Source: Nevskia soli DSM 19509
GTDB lineage: Bacteria > Pseudomonadota > Gammaproteobacteria > Nevskiales > Nevskiaceae
NCBI RefSeq assembly: GCF_000711955.1
Contig: NZ_JONR01000057.1
Location: 1 to 23,042, forward strand
Direction of reading: 5' to 3'
Length of the DNA: 23,042 nt
Shown: positions 13,479-21,702 of the stretch, piece after piece
Layout: the number at the start of each line of letters is the position of its first letter
Numbering within the stretch: position 1 is the stretch's first letter
The notes under the pieces: model-generated
The model's input: the letters and a program-made list of their open reading frames with translations, nothing else
What the model was told of the DNA's origin: nothing
The model's database searches: none
Made by a program: the position numbers and the translations under genes

Positions 13479-15043
13479 ATGACCTCTTGGTAGTCGATCT
13501 GTCACGCCTGCAATTCGCGATGACCGCGCTTTATCATTTCCTGTTCGTGCCGCTCACGATAGGTCTTTCGGTCCTGCTGGCGATCATGGAAAGCGTCTAC
13601 GTCATGACCGGGCGTGAAATCTGGCGGCAGATGACGAAGTTCTGGGGCCTGCTGTTCGGCATCAACTTCGCCATGGGCGTGGCCACCGGCATCACCATGG
13701 AATTCCAGTTCGGCACAAACTGGGCTTATTACGCGCACTACGTTGGCGATATCTTCGGGGCGCCGCTGGCGATCGAGGGCCTGATGGCCTTTTTCCTGGA
13801 GAGCACTTTCGTCGGGCTGTTCTTTTTCGGCTGGAACCGGCTTTCGAAAGTTGGCCATCTCACCGTGACCTGGCTCGTCGCCCTTGGTTCAAACCTGTCG
13901 GCACTTTGGATTCTGATTGCCAATGCCTGGATGCAGAATCCGGTTGGGGCCGAGTTCAATCCTGACACCATGCGCATGGAGCTCACCTCGTTCAGTGCCG
14001 TGCTGTTCAATCCAGTGGCGCAGTCCAAGTTCGTCCACACCGTGTCAGCGGGTTACGTCACGGGCTCGATGTTCGTGCTGGCCATTTCCGCCTGGTATTT
14101 GCTGCGTGGCCGTAACCTGGAATTTGCCAAGCGCTCCATGACGGTCGCCGCGAGTTTCGGCCTGGCATCAGCGCTTTCAGTCGTGGTGCTGGGTGACGAG
14201 AGCGGCTACACCCTGTCAGAAAATCAGAAGATGAAGATCGCTGCGATCGAAGCCATGTGGCAGACCGAGCCGGCGCCGGCATCGTTCACCCTGTTCGGAT
14301 TTCCCGACGTGGAGCATCGCACTACCCACGCCGCGGTGCAGGTGCCATGGATGCTTGGATTGATTGCAACGCGCTCCATCGATACGCCGGTACCCGGGAT
14401 CGAACCACTGGTGGAGGAAGGACGAACCCGCATCCAGAAAGGAATGCTGGCCTATGCAGCTTTAAAGAAGCTGCGGGCCGATCCTCGCGACACACAGGCG
14501 CGAGCGGACCTGGAGGCGCACAAAGCCGATCTGGGTTACGGCTTCCTGCTGCTCCGCTTCATCAAGGACCCCGCCGCCGCCACGCCGGAAGACATCGACA
14601 AGGCGGCGCAGTCCTTGATCCCCAACGTCCCGGTGCTTTTCTGGTCCTTCCGCCTGATGGTTGCCCTCGGCTTCTTCTTCATCGGCTTGTTTACGATCGC
14701 CTTCCTGCTGTCCACAATGCAAAGGCTCGACCGCTATCGCGGGTTTCTCTACGTCGCACTGTGGTCGCTGCCCCTGCCCTGGCTCGCGGCCGAGGTCGGC
14801 TGGACTGTGGCGGAACATGGTCGCCAGCCTTGGGCGGTTGATGGCGTGCTGCCGACTTTCCTCGGCGCATCGCCGATTCCTGCCAGCCAGGTAGTGCTGT
14901 CCTTGATCGGCTTCGTCGTGTTCTATACAGCACTGGCTGTAGTCGACATATTCCTGATGCAGCGCATGGCGCGGCGGGGGCCCGACGTCCTGGGCTACTG
15001 GCCCAGACCAGCAGGACCTGCGAAGGGGGCCCTCCATGTTTGA
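13475..15043 (+). CDS. cydA: cytochrome bd ubiquinol oxidase subunit I
   Basis: 522 residues with a GTG start. All haem and quinol residues are found, shifted by +2 from E. coli: H21 (haem b595), E101 and E109 (proton/haem), H188 and M395 (haem b558), R393, and K254/E259 of the Q-loop (QKMKIAAIEAMW). The segment from about 240 to 385 is long, which places it in the long-Q-loop type of E. coli. The enzyme reduces O2 to water with electrons from quinol, without proton pumping, and in E. coli bd oxidase resists inhibition by sulfide. It follows SQR and thioredoxin in the same operon, so it is the probable terminal acceptor for SQR-derived quinol. Confidence 0.96.
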   Translation: MNDLLVVDLSRLQFAMTALYHFLFVPLTIGLSVLLAIMESVYVMTGREIWRQMTKFWGLLFGINFAMGVATGITMEFQFGTNWAYYAHYVGDIFGAPLAIEGLMAFFLESTFVGLFFFGWNRLSKVGHLTVTWLVALGSNLSALWILIANAWMQNPVGAEFNPDTMRMELTSFSAVLFNPVAQSKFVHTVSAGYVTGSMFVLAISAWYLLRGRNLEFAKRSMTVAASFGLASALSVVVLGDESGYTLSENQKMKIAAIEAMWQTEPAPASFTLFGFPDVEHRTTHAAVQVPWMLGLIATRSIDTPVPGIEPLVEEGRTRIQKGMLAYAALKKLRADPRDTQARADLEAHKADLGYGFLLLRFIKDPAAATPEDIDKAAQSLIPNVPVLFWSFRLMVALGFFFIGLFTIAFLLSTMQRLDRYRGFLYVALWSLPLPWLAAEVGWTVAEHGRQPWAVDGVLPTFLGASPIPASQVVLSLIGFVVFYTALAVVDIFLMQRMARRGPDVLGYWPRPAGPAKGALHV

Positions 15044-16172
15044 CTATGAAGTGCTGCGCCTGATCTGGTGGCTGCTGCTCTGCGTCCTGTTGATCGGATT
15101 CGCGGTGATGGACGGATTCGACCTGGGCCTGGCCGCGCTGTATCGTTTCATCGCTCGCGACGACGCGGAGCGGCGCGCGCTGTTGGAGGCGATTGAACCG
15201 GTGTGGGACGGCAACCAGGTCTGGTTCATCCTGGGCGGGGGCGCAGTGTTTGCGGCCTGGCCACTACTGTACGCCGCATCATTTTCCGGCCTGTACTTGG
15301 CGATGTTGCTTGTGCTGCTGACCTTCATCGTGCGGCCGGTGGGCTTCAACTACCGCAATAAGCTGACTCATCTCCGTTGGCGATACGGCTGGGATTGGGC
15401 TCTTTCATTGGGCGGGACAGTTGCGGCGCTGTTGTTCGGCGTGGCGATTGGCAATCTGTTCCTGGGTCTACCCTTCTCGTTTGATGATCTCCAGCGCCCG
15501 GTCTTCACGCTCAATTTTTTTGCACTGCTCAAGCCCTTCGCGCTGCTTTCCGGGGTCGTGAGCCTGGGGATGTTGGCAATGCACGGTGCCGCCTACGCCG
15601 CGCTGAAAAGCGAAGAACCCCTGGCCCAGCGCGCTCGGGCGATCGGCCAAGCTGCGGCACTGGTTTACGTCCTGGCCTTTGTGGGGGCTGGCATCTGGCT
15701 CGCATACGGCATACCCGGGCTGCATATCGACTCGGGGGCGGATCCGAACGGCCCGTCCAATCCCCTGCTCAAGACCGTGTCTGTTCTGCCGGGCGCCTGG
15801 CTCGGCAATTACGTCCGGACGCCCGTGCTATGGGTCGCGCCAATTGCGGCGATCGCGGGCGCCTTGCTCACGGCCCTGCTTCTGCGGTTGCGAAGCGACC
15901 GTTTGGCCATTGTGACCAGCGCGGTGACGCAAGCCGGCACCATCCTGACCGCGGGACTGGCTTTGTTTCCCTTCCTGCTGCCGTCCTCGACCAATCCGTC
16001 CCACAGCCTGACCGCGTGGGATGCCTCCAGCAGCCGGCTGACACTGTCGATCATGCTGGTGGCGACGCTGATTTTCATGCCGATCATTCTCGCCTATACC
16101 GCCTGGGTATTCCGGGTATTGCGCGGGCGTGTCCGACTGGCCGAGGTGCGTCTGCACGACGGCTTCTATTAG
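15036..16172 (+). CDS. cydB: cytochrome bd ubiquinol oxidase subunit II
   Basis: 378 residues with about eight to nine hydrophobic helices. Conserved motifs include VMDGFDLGLAAL near the N-terminus (proton-channel Asp), EPVWDGNQVWFILGGGAVFAAWP and RPVGFNYRNK. The length equals that of E. coli CydB. The start ATG lies 8 bp inside cydA and has an AAGGGGG ribosome site. It forms the heterodimer with CydA. Confidence 0.96.
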   Translation: MFDYEVLRLIWWLLLCVLLIGFAVMDGFDLGLAALYRFIARDDAERRALLEAIEPVWDGNQVWFILGGGAVFAAWPLLYAASFSGLYLAMLLVLLTFIVRPVGFNYRNKLTHLRWRYGWDWALSLGGTVAALLFGVAIGNLFLGLPFSFDDLQRPVFTLNFFALLKPFALLSGVVSLGMLAMHGAAYAALKSEEPLAQRARAIGQAAALVYVLAFVGAGIWLAYGIPGLHIDSGADPNGPSNPLLKTVSVLPGAWLGNYVRTPVLWVAPIAAIAGALLTALLLRLRSDRLAIVTSAVTQAGTILTAGLALFPFLLPSSTNPSHSLTAWDASSSRLTLSIMLVATLIFMPIILAYTAWVFRVLRGRVRLAEVRLHDGFY

Positions 16173-16182
16173 GAGAGTTCCG

Positions 16183-16326
16183 ATGTGGTATTTCACATGG
16201 GTATTGGGATTGGGACTGGCGGCGGCATTCAGCATTCTGAATGCAATGTGGTATGAGGTATTGGCCTACCAACGTGAAAATGGCACGCACCCGGATGGCG
16301 ACGGTACGGAGCGGCTTTCGGAATGA
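16183..16326 (+). CDS. cydX: CydX small subunit of bd oxidase
   Basis: A 47-residue protein beginning MWYFTWVLGLGLAAAFSIL, the classic start of CydX/YbgT proteins, whose single helix stabilises the haems in CydAB. A ribosome site AGGAGAG lies 5 bp before the ATG. The tail (residues 29-47) is longer and more polar than in E. coli. The last codons overlap the next gene in an ATGA. Confidence 0.93.
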   Translation: MWYFTWVLGLGLAAAFSILNAMWYEVLAYQRENGTHPDGDGTERLSE

Positions 16327-17594
16327 GGCCAGGGCTGCGAAGGGTAGCGGCGGCAGCGCTGGCCGCATGTGTCGGTACGGCTCGCGCTGGCGAGCTGGGC
16401 GATCTATTGCGCGGAGCTCTCGACCACCCGGCGATCGCCGCACAGCGCAGCCGGACGAGCGCCGCAGACCATCAAGTGGAAGCCGCATCGGCACGTTATT
16501 TTGGTGCGGGCAGCGCATCGGCCGATGATGCTACTTACGAGGGGGATCGCTTTTTGGGTGTGCTGAGCCCGGCCGGCTTTGCCAACCCCTCGTTCGCGCG
16601 GAACCAGTTCCGATTTGGTGCCAGCTATACGCTCCCAGTGGATCTGTTCGGAGTCATCGCCGCCAATCGGGAGTCGGCCAAACAGGATCTGGCCGCCGCC
16701 GAGCTGACGCTGCGCCAGGAAACGCTGCTCAAATTGCACGAAACCCTGACCGCTTATGTTCAGCTGCAGGCGTTGGAGACACAAGGGTTCGCTATTGGCA
16801 TGCAGCAACAACACATCGCCGCGATGGTGGATCGCGTAACCGCCCAGGTCAACACAGGCGAGCTGGGTACGACCGACCTCAAGCTTGCACAAAGCGAGTT
16901 GGCGCACGTCGAAGCAGAGCGGGTACGGCTCGATGGCGAGCGCGAGCAAGCACTTGCTGTGCTTGAAGAAGCATCGGGCCGTCGACAGCTCCCGTCGAAG
17001 GCCGCGATATCGGTACCCGCATGGCATGTTGGTGATGCCAAAGAAGCTCTTCCCGTGCGCATCGCCCAAGCGGGCGAGCAAGCCTCCGAGGCGCAGGCCC
17101 GGGCCGAGCGCCGGGCGCTCTGGCCGTCCCTTTCCGCAGGGGCGGACTACTACCAGTATCAGGGCGGCGGACATGACCAGGACACTTGGAGCGTGGGGGC
17201 CAGGGTATCGCTACCCCTCGATATTGGCGCTTTTCGAAAGACCTCCGGCGCGGACGCGCTAGCTGCCGCTGCGCGTGACACCGCCACCGCAACGCAGCGA
17301 AAGGCGCGAAGCCAACTGGCAGCGCTACGGGCGTCCTATGATGCAGCGGTCGCGAACGTCCGGGCGCTGGGCACCGAACTGGACTATCGCCAACAGGTTG
17401 TCGCCGTGCAAGAGGAGCTCACCAAGGTGGGCGCCCAGACGGTGGAAGACAGCTTGCGCCATGAACGCGATCGAGTGGAGGCCGAAGCGCGTCTGGCGCA
17501 GGCCCGGGCACAGGCGCTGGAAGCATGGTCGGCCGCGCAGGTCCTGAGCGGCCTGGCGCCCGAAACATATATTTCCGAGCTGGAGGCGCTTTGA
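16323..17594 (+). CDS. TolC-family outer-membrane efflux channel
   Basis: 423 residues. The N-terminus is a secretion signal; it can be read as signal peptidase I (cut near ARA-GE) or as a lipobox LAAC at Cys16, so lipidation is uncertain. The mature part has two repeats of long coiled helices (for example residues 115-225 and 310-405, rich in Ala, Gln and Glu) with strand segments RFGASYTLPVDLFG and WSVGARVSLPLDIGAF between them, the OEP architecture. It is the last gene of the sqr-cyd operon and overlaps cydX by 4 bp. It would complete the tripartite pump whose adaptor and permease are in the divergent operon. Confidence 0.9.
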   Translation: MRPGLRRVAAAALAACVGTARAGELGDLLRGALDHPAIAAQRSRTSAADHQVEAASARYFGAGSASADDATYEGDRFLGVLSPAGFANPSFARNQFRFGASYTLPVDLFGVIAANRESAKQDLAAAELTLRQETLLKLHETLTAYVQLQALETQGFAIGMQQQHIAAMVDRVTAQVNTGELGTTDLKLAQSELAHVEAERVRLDGEREQALAVLEEASGRRQLPSKAAISVPAWHVGDAKEALPVRIAQAGEQASEAQARAERRALWPSLSAGADYYQYQGGGHDQDTWSVGARVSLPLDIGAFRKTSGADALAAAARDTATATQRKARSQLAALRASYDAAVANVRALGTELDYRQQVVAVQEELTKVGAQTVEDSLRHERDRVEAEARLAQARAQALEAWSAAQVLSGLAPETYISELEAL

Positions 17595-17963
17595 ACTCGC
17601 CTTCGGCGGGCAGCCACTGATATCGCATACTCCGGCTGAAGGAGGCAGACTACCTGGCCGCGCAGTCGTTGCAGATGCGCTGGACCCGATTGCAATGGAG
17701 TCAATACGGTGGCGCCAGCGCGGCGCTGGGGCGGCACCGTCGAGGAGGACTGCCGCGGCGGGATTCAGAAGCTTTTACATGGGCAATGCGAAAAGCCAGT
17801 ATCTGAAAAGTCCGGAAGCTCCCCAATTGGATTGCCATTCGTCGGATAATAGGCGCCTACTCAACGCGCAGTGAAAATTTGCACCCCACTGTGTATATAA
17901 ATGTGAGTACGGACGGCATCATCCGACAATGAGCCTCTTTATTTTCATATAGTTAGGCTCTGT
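17595..17963. other. boundary region between the island and trpGDC
   Basis: No intact gene. From about 17634 to 17735 one frame reads LKEADYLAAQSLQMRWTRLQ and on toward AALG, which has a faint look of the C-terminus of a NodT-type outer-membrane factor; the resemblance is too weak to name. From 17870 the DNA becomes AT-rich (TGTATATAAAT at 17891-17901), a likely promoter zone for trpG, though no clear -35/-10 pair is seen. GAGCCT (17931-17936) and AGGCTC (17955-17960) could pair just before the trpG ATG. I see no tryptophan-rich leader peptide. Confidence 0.5.
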
Positions 17964-18545
17964 ATGCTGGTAATGATCGACAACTACGACTCCTTCACCT
18001 ACAACCTGGTGCAGTACCTGGGCGAGCTGGGTGCGGAAGTGCAGGTGTTCCGCAACGACCAGATCAGCGTGGACCAGGTGGCGGCGCTCAAGCCCGAGCG
18101 CATCGTGCTCTCGCCCGGCCCCTGCACGCCGAACGAGGCCGGCATCTGCCTGGAACTGCTGGAGCGCCTGAAAGGCCGCTTTCCCATCCTCGGCGTCTGC
18201 CTCGGCCACCAGGCCATGGGCCAGGCCTTCGGCGGCAAGGTGGTGCGGGCGCGGCAGGTGATGCACGGCAAGACCAGCCTGATCCACCACGAGGGCAAGG
18301 GCGTCTTCACCGGCCTGCCCTCGCCCTTCACCGCCACCCGCTACCACTCGCTGATCGTGGAGCGCGCCAGCCTGCCGGCGGAATTCCAGGTCACCGCCTG
18401 GACCCAGCACGAGGACGGCTCGGTGGACGAGATCATGGGCCTGCGCCACAAGACGCTGCCGATCGAGGGCGTGCAGTTCCATCCCGAGTCGATCCTGACC
18501 GAGCATGGGCACGACATGCTGAAGAACTTCCTCGAGGGGAAATAG
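17964..18545 (+). CDS. trpG: anthranilate synthase glutaminase subunit
   Basis: 193 residues, a class I glutamine amidotransferase. It starts MLVMIDNYDSFTYNLVQYL, has the nucleophile loop GVCLGHQ (C79 region), and the His/Glu of the triad in GVQFHPESILTEHG. It supplies ammonia to TrpE for anthranilate synthesis and in many gammaproteobacteria also serves PabB in folate synthesis. trpE is not in the window; upstream lies the accessory island. The gene is followed after 1 bp by trpD. Confidence 0.96.
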   Translation: MLVMIDNYDSFTYNLVQYLGELGAEVQVFRNDQISVDQVAALKPERIVLSPGPCTPNEAGICLELLERLKGRFPILGVCLGHQAMGQAFGGKVVRARQVMHGKTSLIHHEGKGVFTGLPSPFTATRYHSLIVERASLPAEFQVTAWTQHEDGSVDEIMGLRHKTLPIEGVQFHPESILTEHGHDMLKNFLEGK

Positions 18546-18546
18546 C

Positions 18547-19581
18547 ATGCCGCCCATCACGCCCCAGGAAGCGCTGCAACGAACCATCGAGCACCGCGAG
18601 ATCTTCCACGACGAGATGGTCGGGCTGATGCGGCAGGTGATGCGCGGCGAGGTGTCGCCGGTGATGACCGCGGCCATCCTCACCGGCCTGCGGGTTAAGA
18701 AGGAGACCGTCGGCGAGATCGCCGCGGCGGCGCAGGTGATGCGCGAGTTCGCACTGAAGGTGGAAACGCCGGCCTACGAACACTTCCTCGACATCGTCGG
18801 CACCGGCGGCGACGGCGCCAACAGCTTCAACATCTCCACCGCCTCGATGTTCGTGGCGGCGGCGGCGGGCGCGCGAGTGGCCAAGCACGGCAACCGCGGC
18901 GTCTCCTCCAGGTCCGGCAGCGCCGACGTGCTGGAAGCCCTGGGCGCATACATCGAACTGCCGCCGCAGCAGGTGGCCGCGTGCATCGAGCAGACCGGCA
19001 TCGGCTTCATGTACGCGCCGCTGCACCACCCGGCGATGAAGGCGGTGGGGCCGGTGCGGCGCGAAATGGGTGTGCGCACCATCTTCAACATCCTCGGCCC
19101 GCTGACCAACCCGGCCGGCGCGCCCAACATCCTGATGGGCGTGTTCCATCCGGACCTCGTCGGCATCCAGGTGCGGGTCCTGCAGCGCCTGGGCGCGCAG
19201 CGCGCCCTGGTGGTGTGCGGCAAGGACGGCATGGACGAGATCTCGCTCGGCTCGGCCACGCTGGTAGGCGAACTGCGCGACGGCGAGGTGCGCGAGTACG
19301 AGGTACACCCGGAGGACTTCGGCTTCGCCATGTCGGCCAGCCGCAACCTGCGGGTGGAGAACGCGCAGGAATCGAAAGCCATGCTGCTGCAAGCGCTGGA
19401 CAACCAGCCCGGCATCGCCCGCGACATCGTGGCGCTCAACACCGGCGCCGCGCTGTATACCGCCGGCCTGGCCGACTCCATCGCCGCCGGCATCGCCCTG
19501 GCGGGCGAGGCCCTGGCCAGCGGCGCGGCGCGGGCCAAGCTGGAGCAGTTTGTCTCCACCACGCAAAAATTGAAACCATGA
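18547..19581 (+). CDS. trpD: anthranilate phosphoribosyltransferase
   Basis: 344 residues. The phosphoribosyl pyrophosphate site reads VGTGGDGANSFNIST (about 79-93), followed by KHGNRGVSSRSGSADVLEALG, the anthranilate and Mg site region of TrpD. FNILGPLTNPA is also diagnostic. It converts anthranilate and PRPP to phosphoribosylanthranilate, the second step of tryptophan synthesis. It is not a TrpGD fusion; trpG is a separate upstream gene. Its stop overlaps the trpC start in an ATGA. Confidence 0.97.
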   Translation: MPPITPQEALQRTIEHREIFHDEMVGLMRQVMRGEVSPVMTAAILTGLRVKKETVGEIAAAAQVMREFALKVETPAYEHFLDIVGTGGDGANSFNISTASMFVAAAAGARVAKHGNRGVSSRSGSADVLEALGAYIELPPQQVAACIEQTGIGFMYAPLHHPAMKAVGPVRREMGVRTIFNILGPLTNPAGAPNILMGVFHPDLVGIQVRVLQRLGAQRALVVCGKDGMDEISLGSATLVGELRDGEVREYEVHPEDFGFAMSASRNLRVENAQESKAMLLQALDNQPGIARDIVALNTGAALYTAGLADSIAAGIALAGEALASGAARAKLEQFVSTTQKLKP

Positions 19582-20396
19582 ACGCTCCCAAGGCCGACAT
19601 CCTCGACACCATCCTGGCCCGCAAGCACGAAGAGATCGCGGCGCTGGCGCAACGCACCACCCGCGCCGCGCTGGAGCAGGCAGCCGCCCAGGCCGACGCG
19701 CCGCGCGGCTTCGCCCGTGCCCTGTCCGCAGCAGCGGGCAAGCTCGGCGCCGGCATCATCGCCGAGATCAAGAAGGCCTCGCCCAGCAAGGGCCTGATCC
19801 GCGCTGACTTCGACCCGGCCTGGATCGCGCAGGAATACGAGAGCGGCGGCGCCGCCTGCCTGTCGGTCCTCACCGACGAGAAGTTCTTCCAGGGCCGCAA
19901 CGAGTACCTGCAACAGGCGCGGGCCGCCTGTGCGCTGCCGGTGATCCGCAAGGATTTCCTGATCGATCCGCTGCAGGTGATCGAGGCCCGCGCCATCGGC
20001 GCCGACTGCATCCTGCTGATCGCCGCGGCCCTGCGGCCGGCCAAACTGGAGGAGCTGGCGCTGCTGGCGCAGGGGCTGGGCATGGACGTGCTGGTGGAAG
20101 TGCACGACCGGACGGAGCTGGAGGCGGTGCTGCCGCTGAAGCTGCCGCGGCCGGTGCTGCTGGGCATCAACAACCGCAATCTGCGCACCTTCGAGACGCG
20201 GCTGGAAACGACGCTGGAGCTGCTGCCGCTGATACCCGATGGTTACGAAGTGATCACCGAGAGCGGCATCTTCACGCGGGCGGACGTGGCGCGGATGCAG
20301 GCGGCGGGAGTGCGTCGCTTCCTGATCGGCGAGTCGCTGATGCGGCAGCCGAGTCCGGGCGCGGCATTGAGGCAGCTACTAAACCCGCTCGTTTGA
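19578..20396 (+). CDS. trpC: indole-3-glycerol phosphate synthase
   Basis: 272 residues, a TIM barrel. Catalytic motifs seen are IIAEIKKASPSKG (Lys, about 60-72), LSVLTDEKFFQG, VIRKDFLIDP, GINNRNLRTF and ESGIFTRADV. It closes the ring of carboxyphenylamino-deoxyribulose phosphate to give indoleglycerol phosphate. It is monofunctional, without the TrpF domain found in enterics. The ATG at 19578 overlaps the trpD stop; the frame is open upstream but only as a shadow of trpD. Confidence 0.97.
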   Translation: MNAPKADILDTILARKHEEIAALAQRTTRAALEQAAAQADAPRGFARALSAAAGKLGAGIIAEIKKASPSKGLIRADFDPAWIAQEYESGGAACLSVLTDEKFFQGRNEYLQQARAACALPVIRKDFLIDPLQVIEARAIGADCILLIAAALRPAKLEELALLAQGLGMDVLVEVHDRTELEAVLPLKLPRPVLLGINNRNLRTFETRLETTLELLPLIPDGYEVITESGIFTRADVARMQAAGVRRFLIGESLMRQPSPGAALRQLLNPLV

Positions 20397-20401
20397 ACAG
20401 T

Positions 20402-20421
20402 CCGGGCCATGGATGGCCCGG
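20402..20421. terminator. hairpin between convergent trpC and crp-like gene
   Basis: A perfect inverted repeat with arms CCGGGCCAT and ATGGCCCGG separated by 2 bp, 6 bp after the trpC stop. No T-run follows on either strand, so it may work as a bidirectional or RNA-end-stabilising hairpin rather than a strong intrinsic terminator. Confidence 0.5.
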
Positions 20422-20457
20422 TGCTTGTCAGGACGACACGCGTCGGCGACATGCTTC

Positions 20458-21099
20458 CTAGTCGCCCTTGTACTCGGCGAGGCGCCCGCTGCTGGAAACC
20501 AGGATGCTGCGCCCCTGGGTGGCAACCAGCCCGTCTTCCTCCAGCTTCTTCAGCACGCGGCCGGCCATTTCACGCGAGCAGCCGACGATGCGCGCCAGTT
20601 CCTGGCGGCTGATGCGTACCACGGTGCCCTTGGCGTTGACCTTGGCGTCCGGCTGCTGGGTCAGGTCGAGCAGGGTGCGGGCCAGGCGGCCGGCGACGTC
20701 GAGGAAGGTCAGGTCGCGCAGACGGCGGCTGGTATCGCGCAGGCGGGTCGCCAGCTGGCCGGCCACTTCGAACATGATGTCCGGATGTTCGCGGTTGAAG
20801 GCGCGGAAGGCCTGGAAGCCGACCTCCGCCACCAGGGTGGCGGTACGGGTGCGAACGATGGCGGTACGGGTCTCCTGTTCGGGGAACAGGCACATTTCAC
20901 CGAAGAATTCGCCGGGGTTGAGATAGGCCAGGACCATTTCGCGGCCATTGGTGTCCTCGACCAGCACGCTGACCGAACCTTCCAGGATCAGGTACAGGGT
21001 CTGCGGCACGCTGCCGGCATGGACGATGGTGTGTTTCGGCGGATAGCTGCGCTTGTGCGCCATCCCTACGAAGGCCTGGACGACTGGTTTGTCGAACAC
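20458..21099 (-). CDS. CRP-family regulator of the Vfr/Clp type
   Basis: About 213 residues from the GTG at 21099. An N-terminal cyclic-nucleotide domain (TLYLILEGSVSVLVED, then YLNPGEFFGEMCLF) precedes a long dimer helix and an HTH with ISRQELARIVGCSREMAGRVLKKLEEDGL, nearly identical to Xanthomonas Clp and close to Pseudomonas Vfr. Vfr binds cAMP whereas Clp is inhibited by c-di-GMP; the ligand cannot be decided here. There is no N-terminal cysteine cluster, so it is not an FNR and is not the expected reader of the FNR boxes in the island. The start is uncertain: GTG 21099 has AAGGGG 6 bp upstream, while a TTG at 21132 would add 11 residues with no good ribosome site. Its position next to trpC and the OsmC gene is conserved in relatives. 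Confidence 0.9.
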   Translation of the reverse strand: MFDKPVVQAFVGMAHKRSYPPKHTIVHAGSVPQTLYLILEGSVSVLVEDTNGREMVLAYLNPGEFFGEMCLFPEQETRTAIVRTRTATLVAEVGFQAFRAFNREHPDIMFEVAGQLATRLRDTSRRLRDLTFLDVAGRLARTLLDLTQQPDAKVNAKGTVVRISRQELARIVGCSREMAGRVLKKLEEDGLVATQGRSILVSSSGRLAEYKGD

Positions 21100-21182
21100 G
21101 TGAAACCCCTTGATTTTTGACGGCTCGGCCAAAGTTTCTGGCCAGCTTTCACCTTATAGTATTGAAAAGTACCATAATTTGC

Positions 21183-21226
21183 GGGCAGATCGCAGGCAAA
21201 ATCCGCAAAAAGCGGGCAAAATCGGC
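21183..21226 (+). repeat. short tandem repeats in the OsmC leader
   Basis: GGCAAAATC occurs at 21195-21203 and 21215-21223, exactly 20 bp (two helical turns) apart, and a partial copy GGCAGATC lies at 21184-21191. They sit between the divergent promoters of the CRP-like gene and the OsmC-like gene. Such phased repeats can be a tandem operator, but no regulator is recognised. Confidence 0.4.
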
Positions 21227-21242
21227 CAGAAACGGAGCGGCA

Positions 21243-21662
21243 ATGGAAGCGCGGGTGAAGTGGATCGAGAATGCGGCCTTCATGGCCGAAACCGGCAGCG
21301 GTCATGCCATGGTCATCGACGGCCCTGCCGATATCGGCGGCCGCAACCTGGGGCCGCGGCCGATGGAGATGATGCTGCTTTCGGTCGGTTCCTGCTCCGC
21401 CGTGGATATCGTGCACATCCTCAAGAAAGCGCGGCAGCCGGTGTCCGGCTGCGAAGTGGCGGTTTCCGGCGAGCGCGCCGAGACCGATCCCAAGGTGTTC
21501 ACCAGCATCCACCTGCATTTCACGGTCAGCGGCAAGGGCCTGTCGGAAAACCAGGTGAAGAGGGCGGTGCAGCTGTCCGCCGAGAAGTACTGCTCGGCCT
21601 CGATCATGCTGCAGAAGGCCTGCCCGGTGACCCACGACTTCGAGCTGGTCGAGCTGCCCTGA
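21243..21662 (+). CDS. OsmC/YhfA-family protein
   Basis: 139 residues. The two family cysteines are present: SVGSCSAVDIVHIL (about residue 50) and AEKYCSASIMLQKACPV (about residue 117), which in OsmC/Ohr proteins reduce organic peroxides. The NLGPRPMEMMLLSVGSCS stretch is typical of the YhfA/OsmC branch rather than Ohr. GGAG sits 4 bp before the ATG at 21243. It is divergent from the CRP-like gene and precedes speD, the same order as in Pseudomonas. The physiological substrate is unknown. Confidence 0.9.
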   Translation: MEARVKWIENAAFMAETGSGHAMVIDGPADIGGRNLGPRPMEMMLLSVGSCSAVDIVHILKKARQPVSGCEVAVSGERAETDPKVFTSIHLHFTVSGKGLSENQVKRAVQLSAEKYCSASIMLQKACPVTHDFELVELP

Positions 21663-21677
21663 AAACCGCCTGACGGC

Positions 21678-21702
21678 CGCCTTTGTGGCTGTCACCAAGG
21701 CG
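21678..21702 (+). terminator. possible terminator hairpin after the OsmC gene
   Basis: CGCCTT and AAGGCG pair around an inner GTG/CAC stem with one symmetric mismatch, 15 bp after the stop codon. No T-run follows. It could be a weak terminator or part of the speD leader. Confidence 0.35.

Noticed and set aside
17695..17874. 59-codon frame starting MESIRWRQR
   Set aside because: Arg/Ala-rich, no motif and no clear ribosome site; more likely non-coding junction DNA.
17870..17963. Possible tryptophan attenuator before trpG
   Set aside because: No leader peptide with tandem Trp codons and no terminator hairpin with a T-run; only a 6-bp inverted repeat with an 18-bp loop.
18433..20105. Minus-strand open frames of 377 and 443 codons across trpG, trpD and trpC
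   Set aside because: They are antisense shadows of well-conserved trp genes, with no motif and no ribosome site.
20458..21099. The CRP-family regulator as the FNR that reads the three boxes
   Set aside because: It lacks the N-terminal cysteines needed for an iron-sulfur cluster and its recognition helix is of the Clp/Vfr type, which reads TGTGA-like sites.
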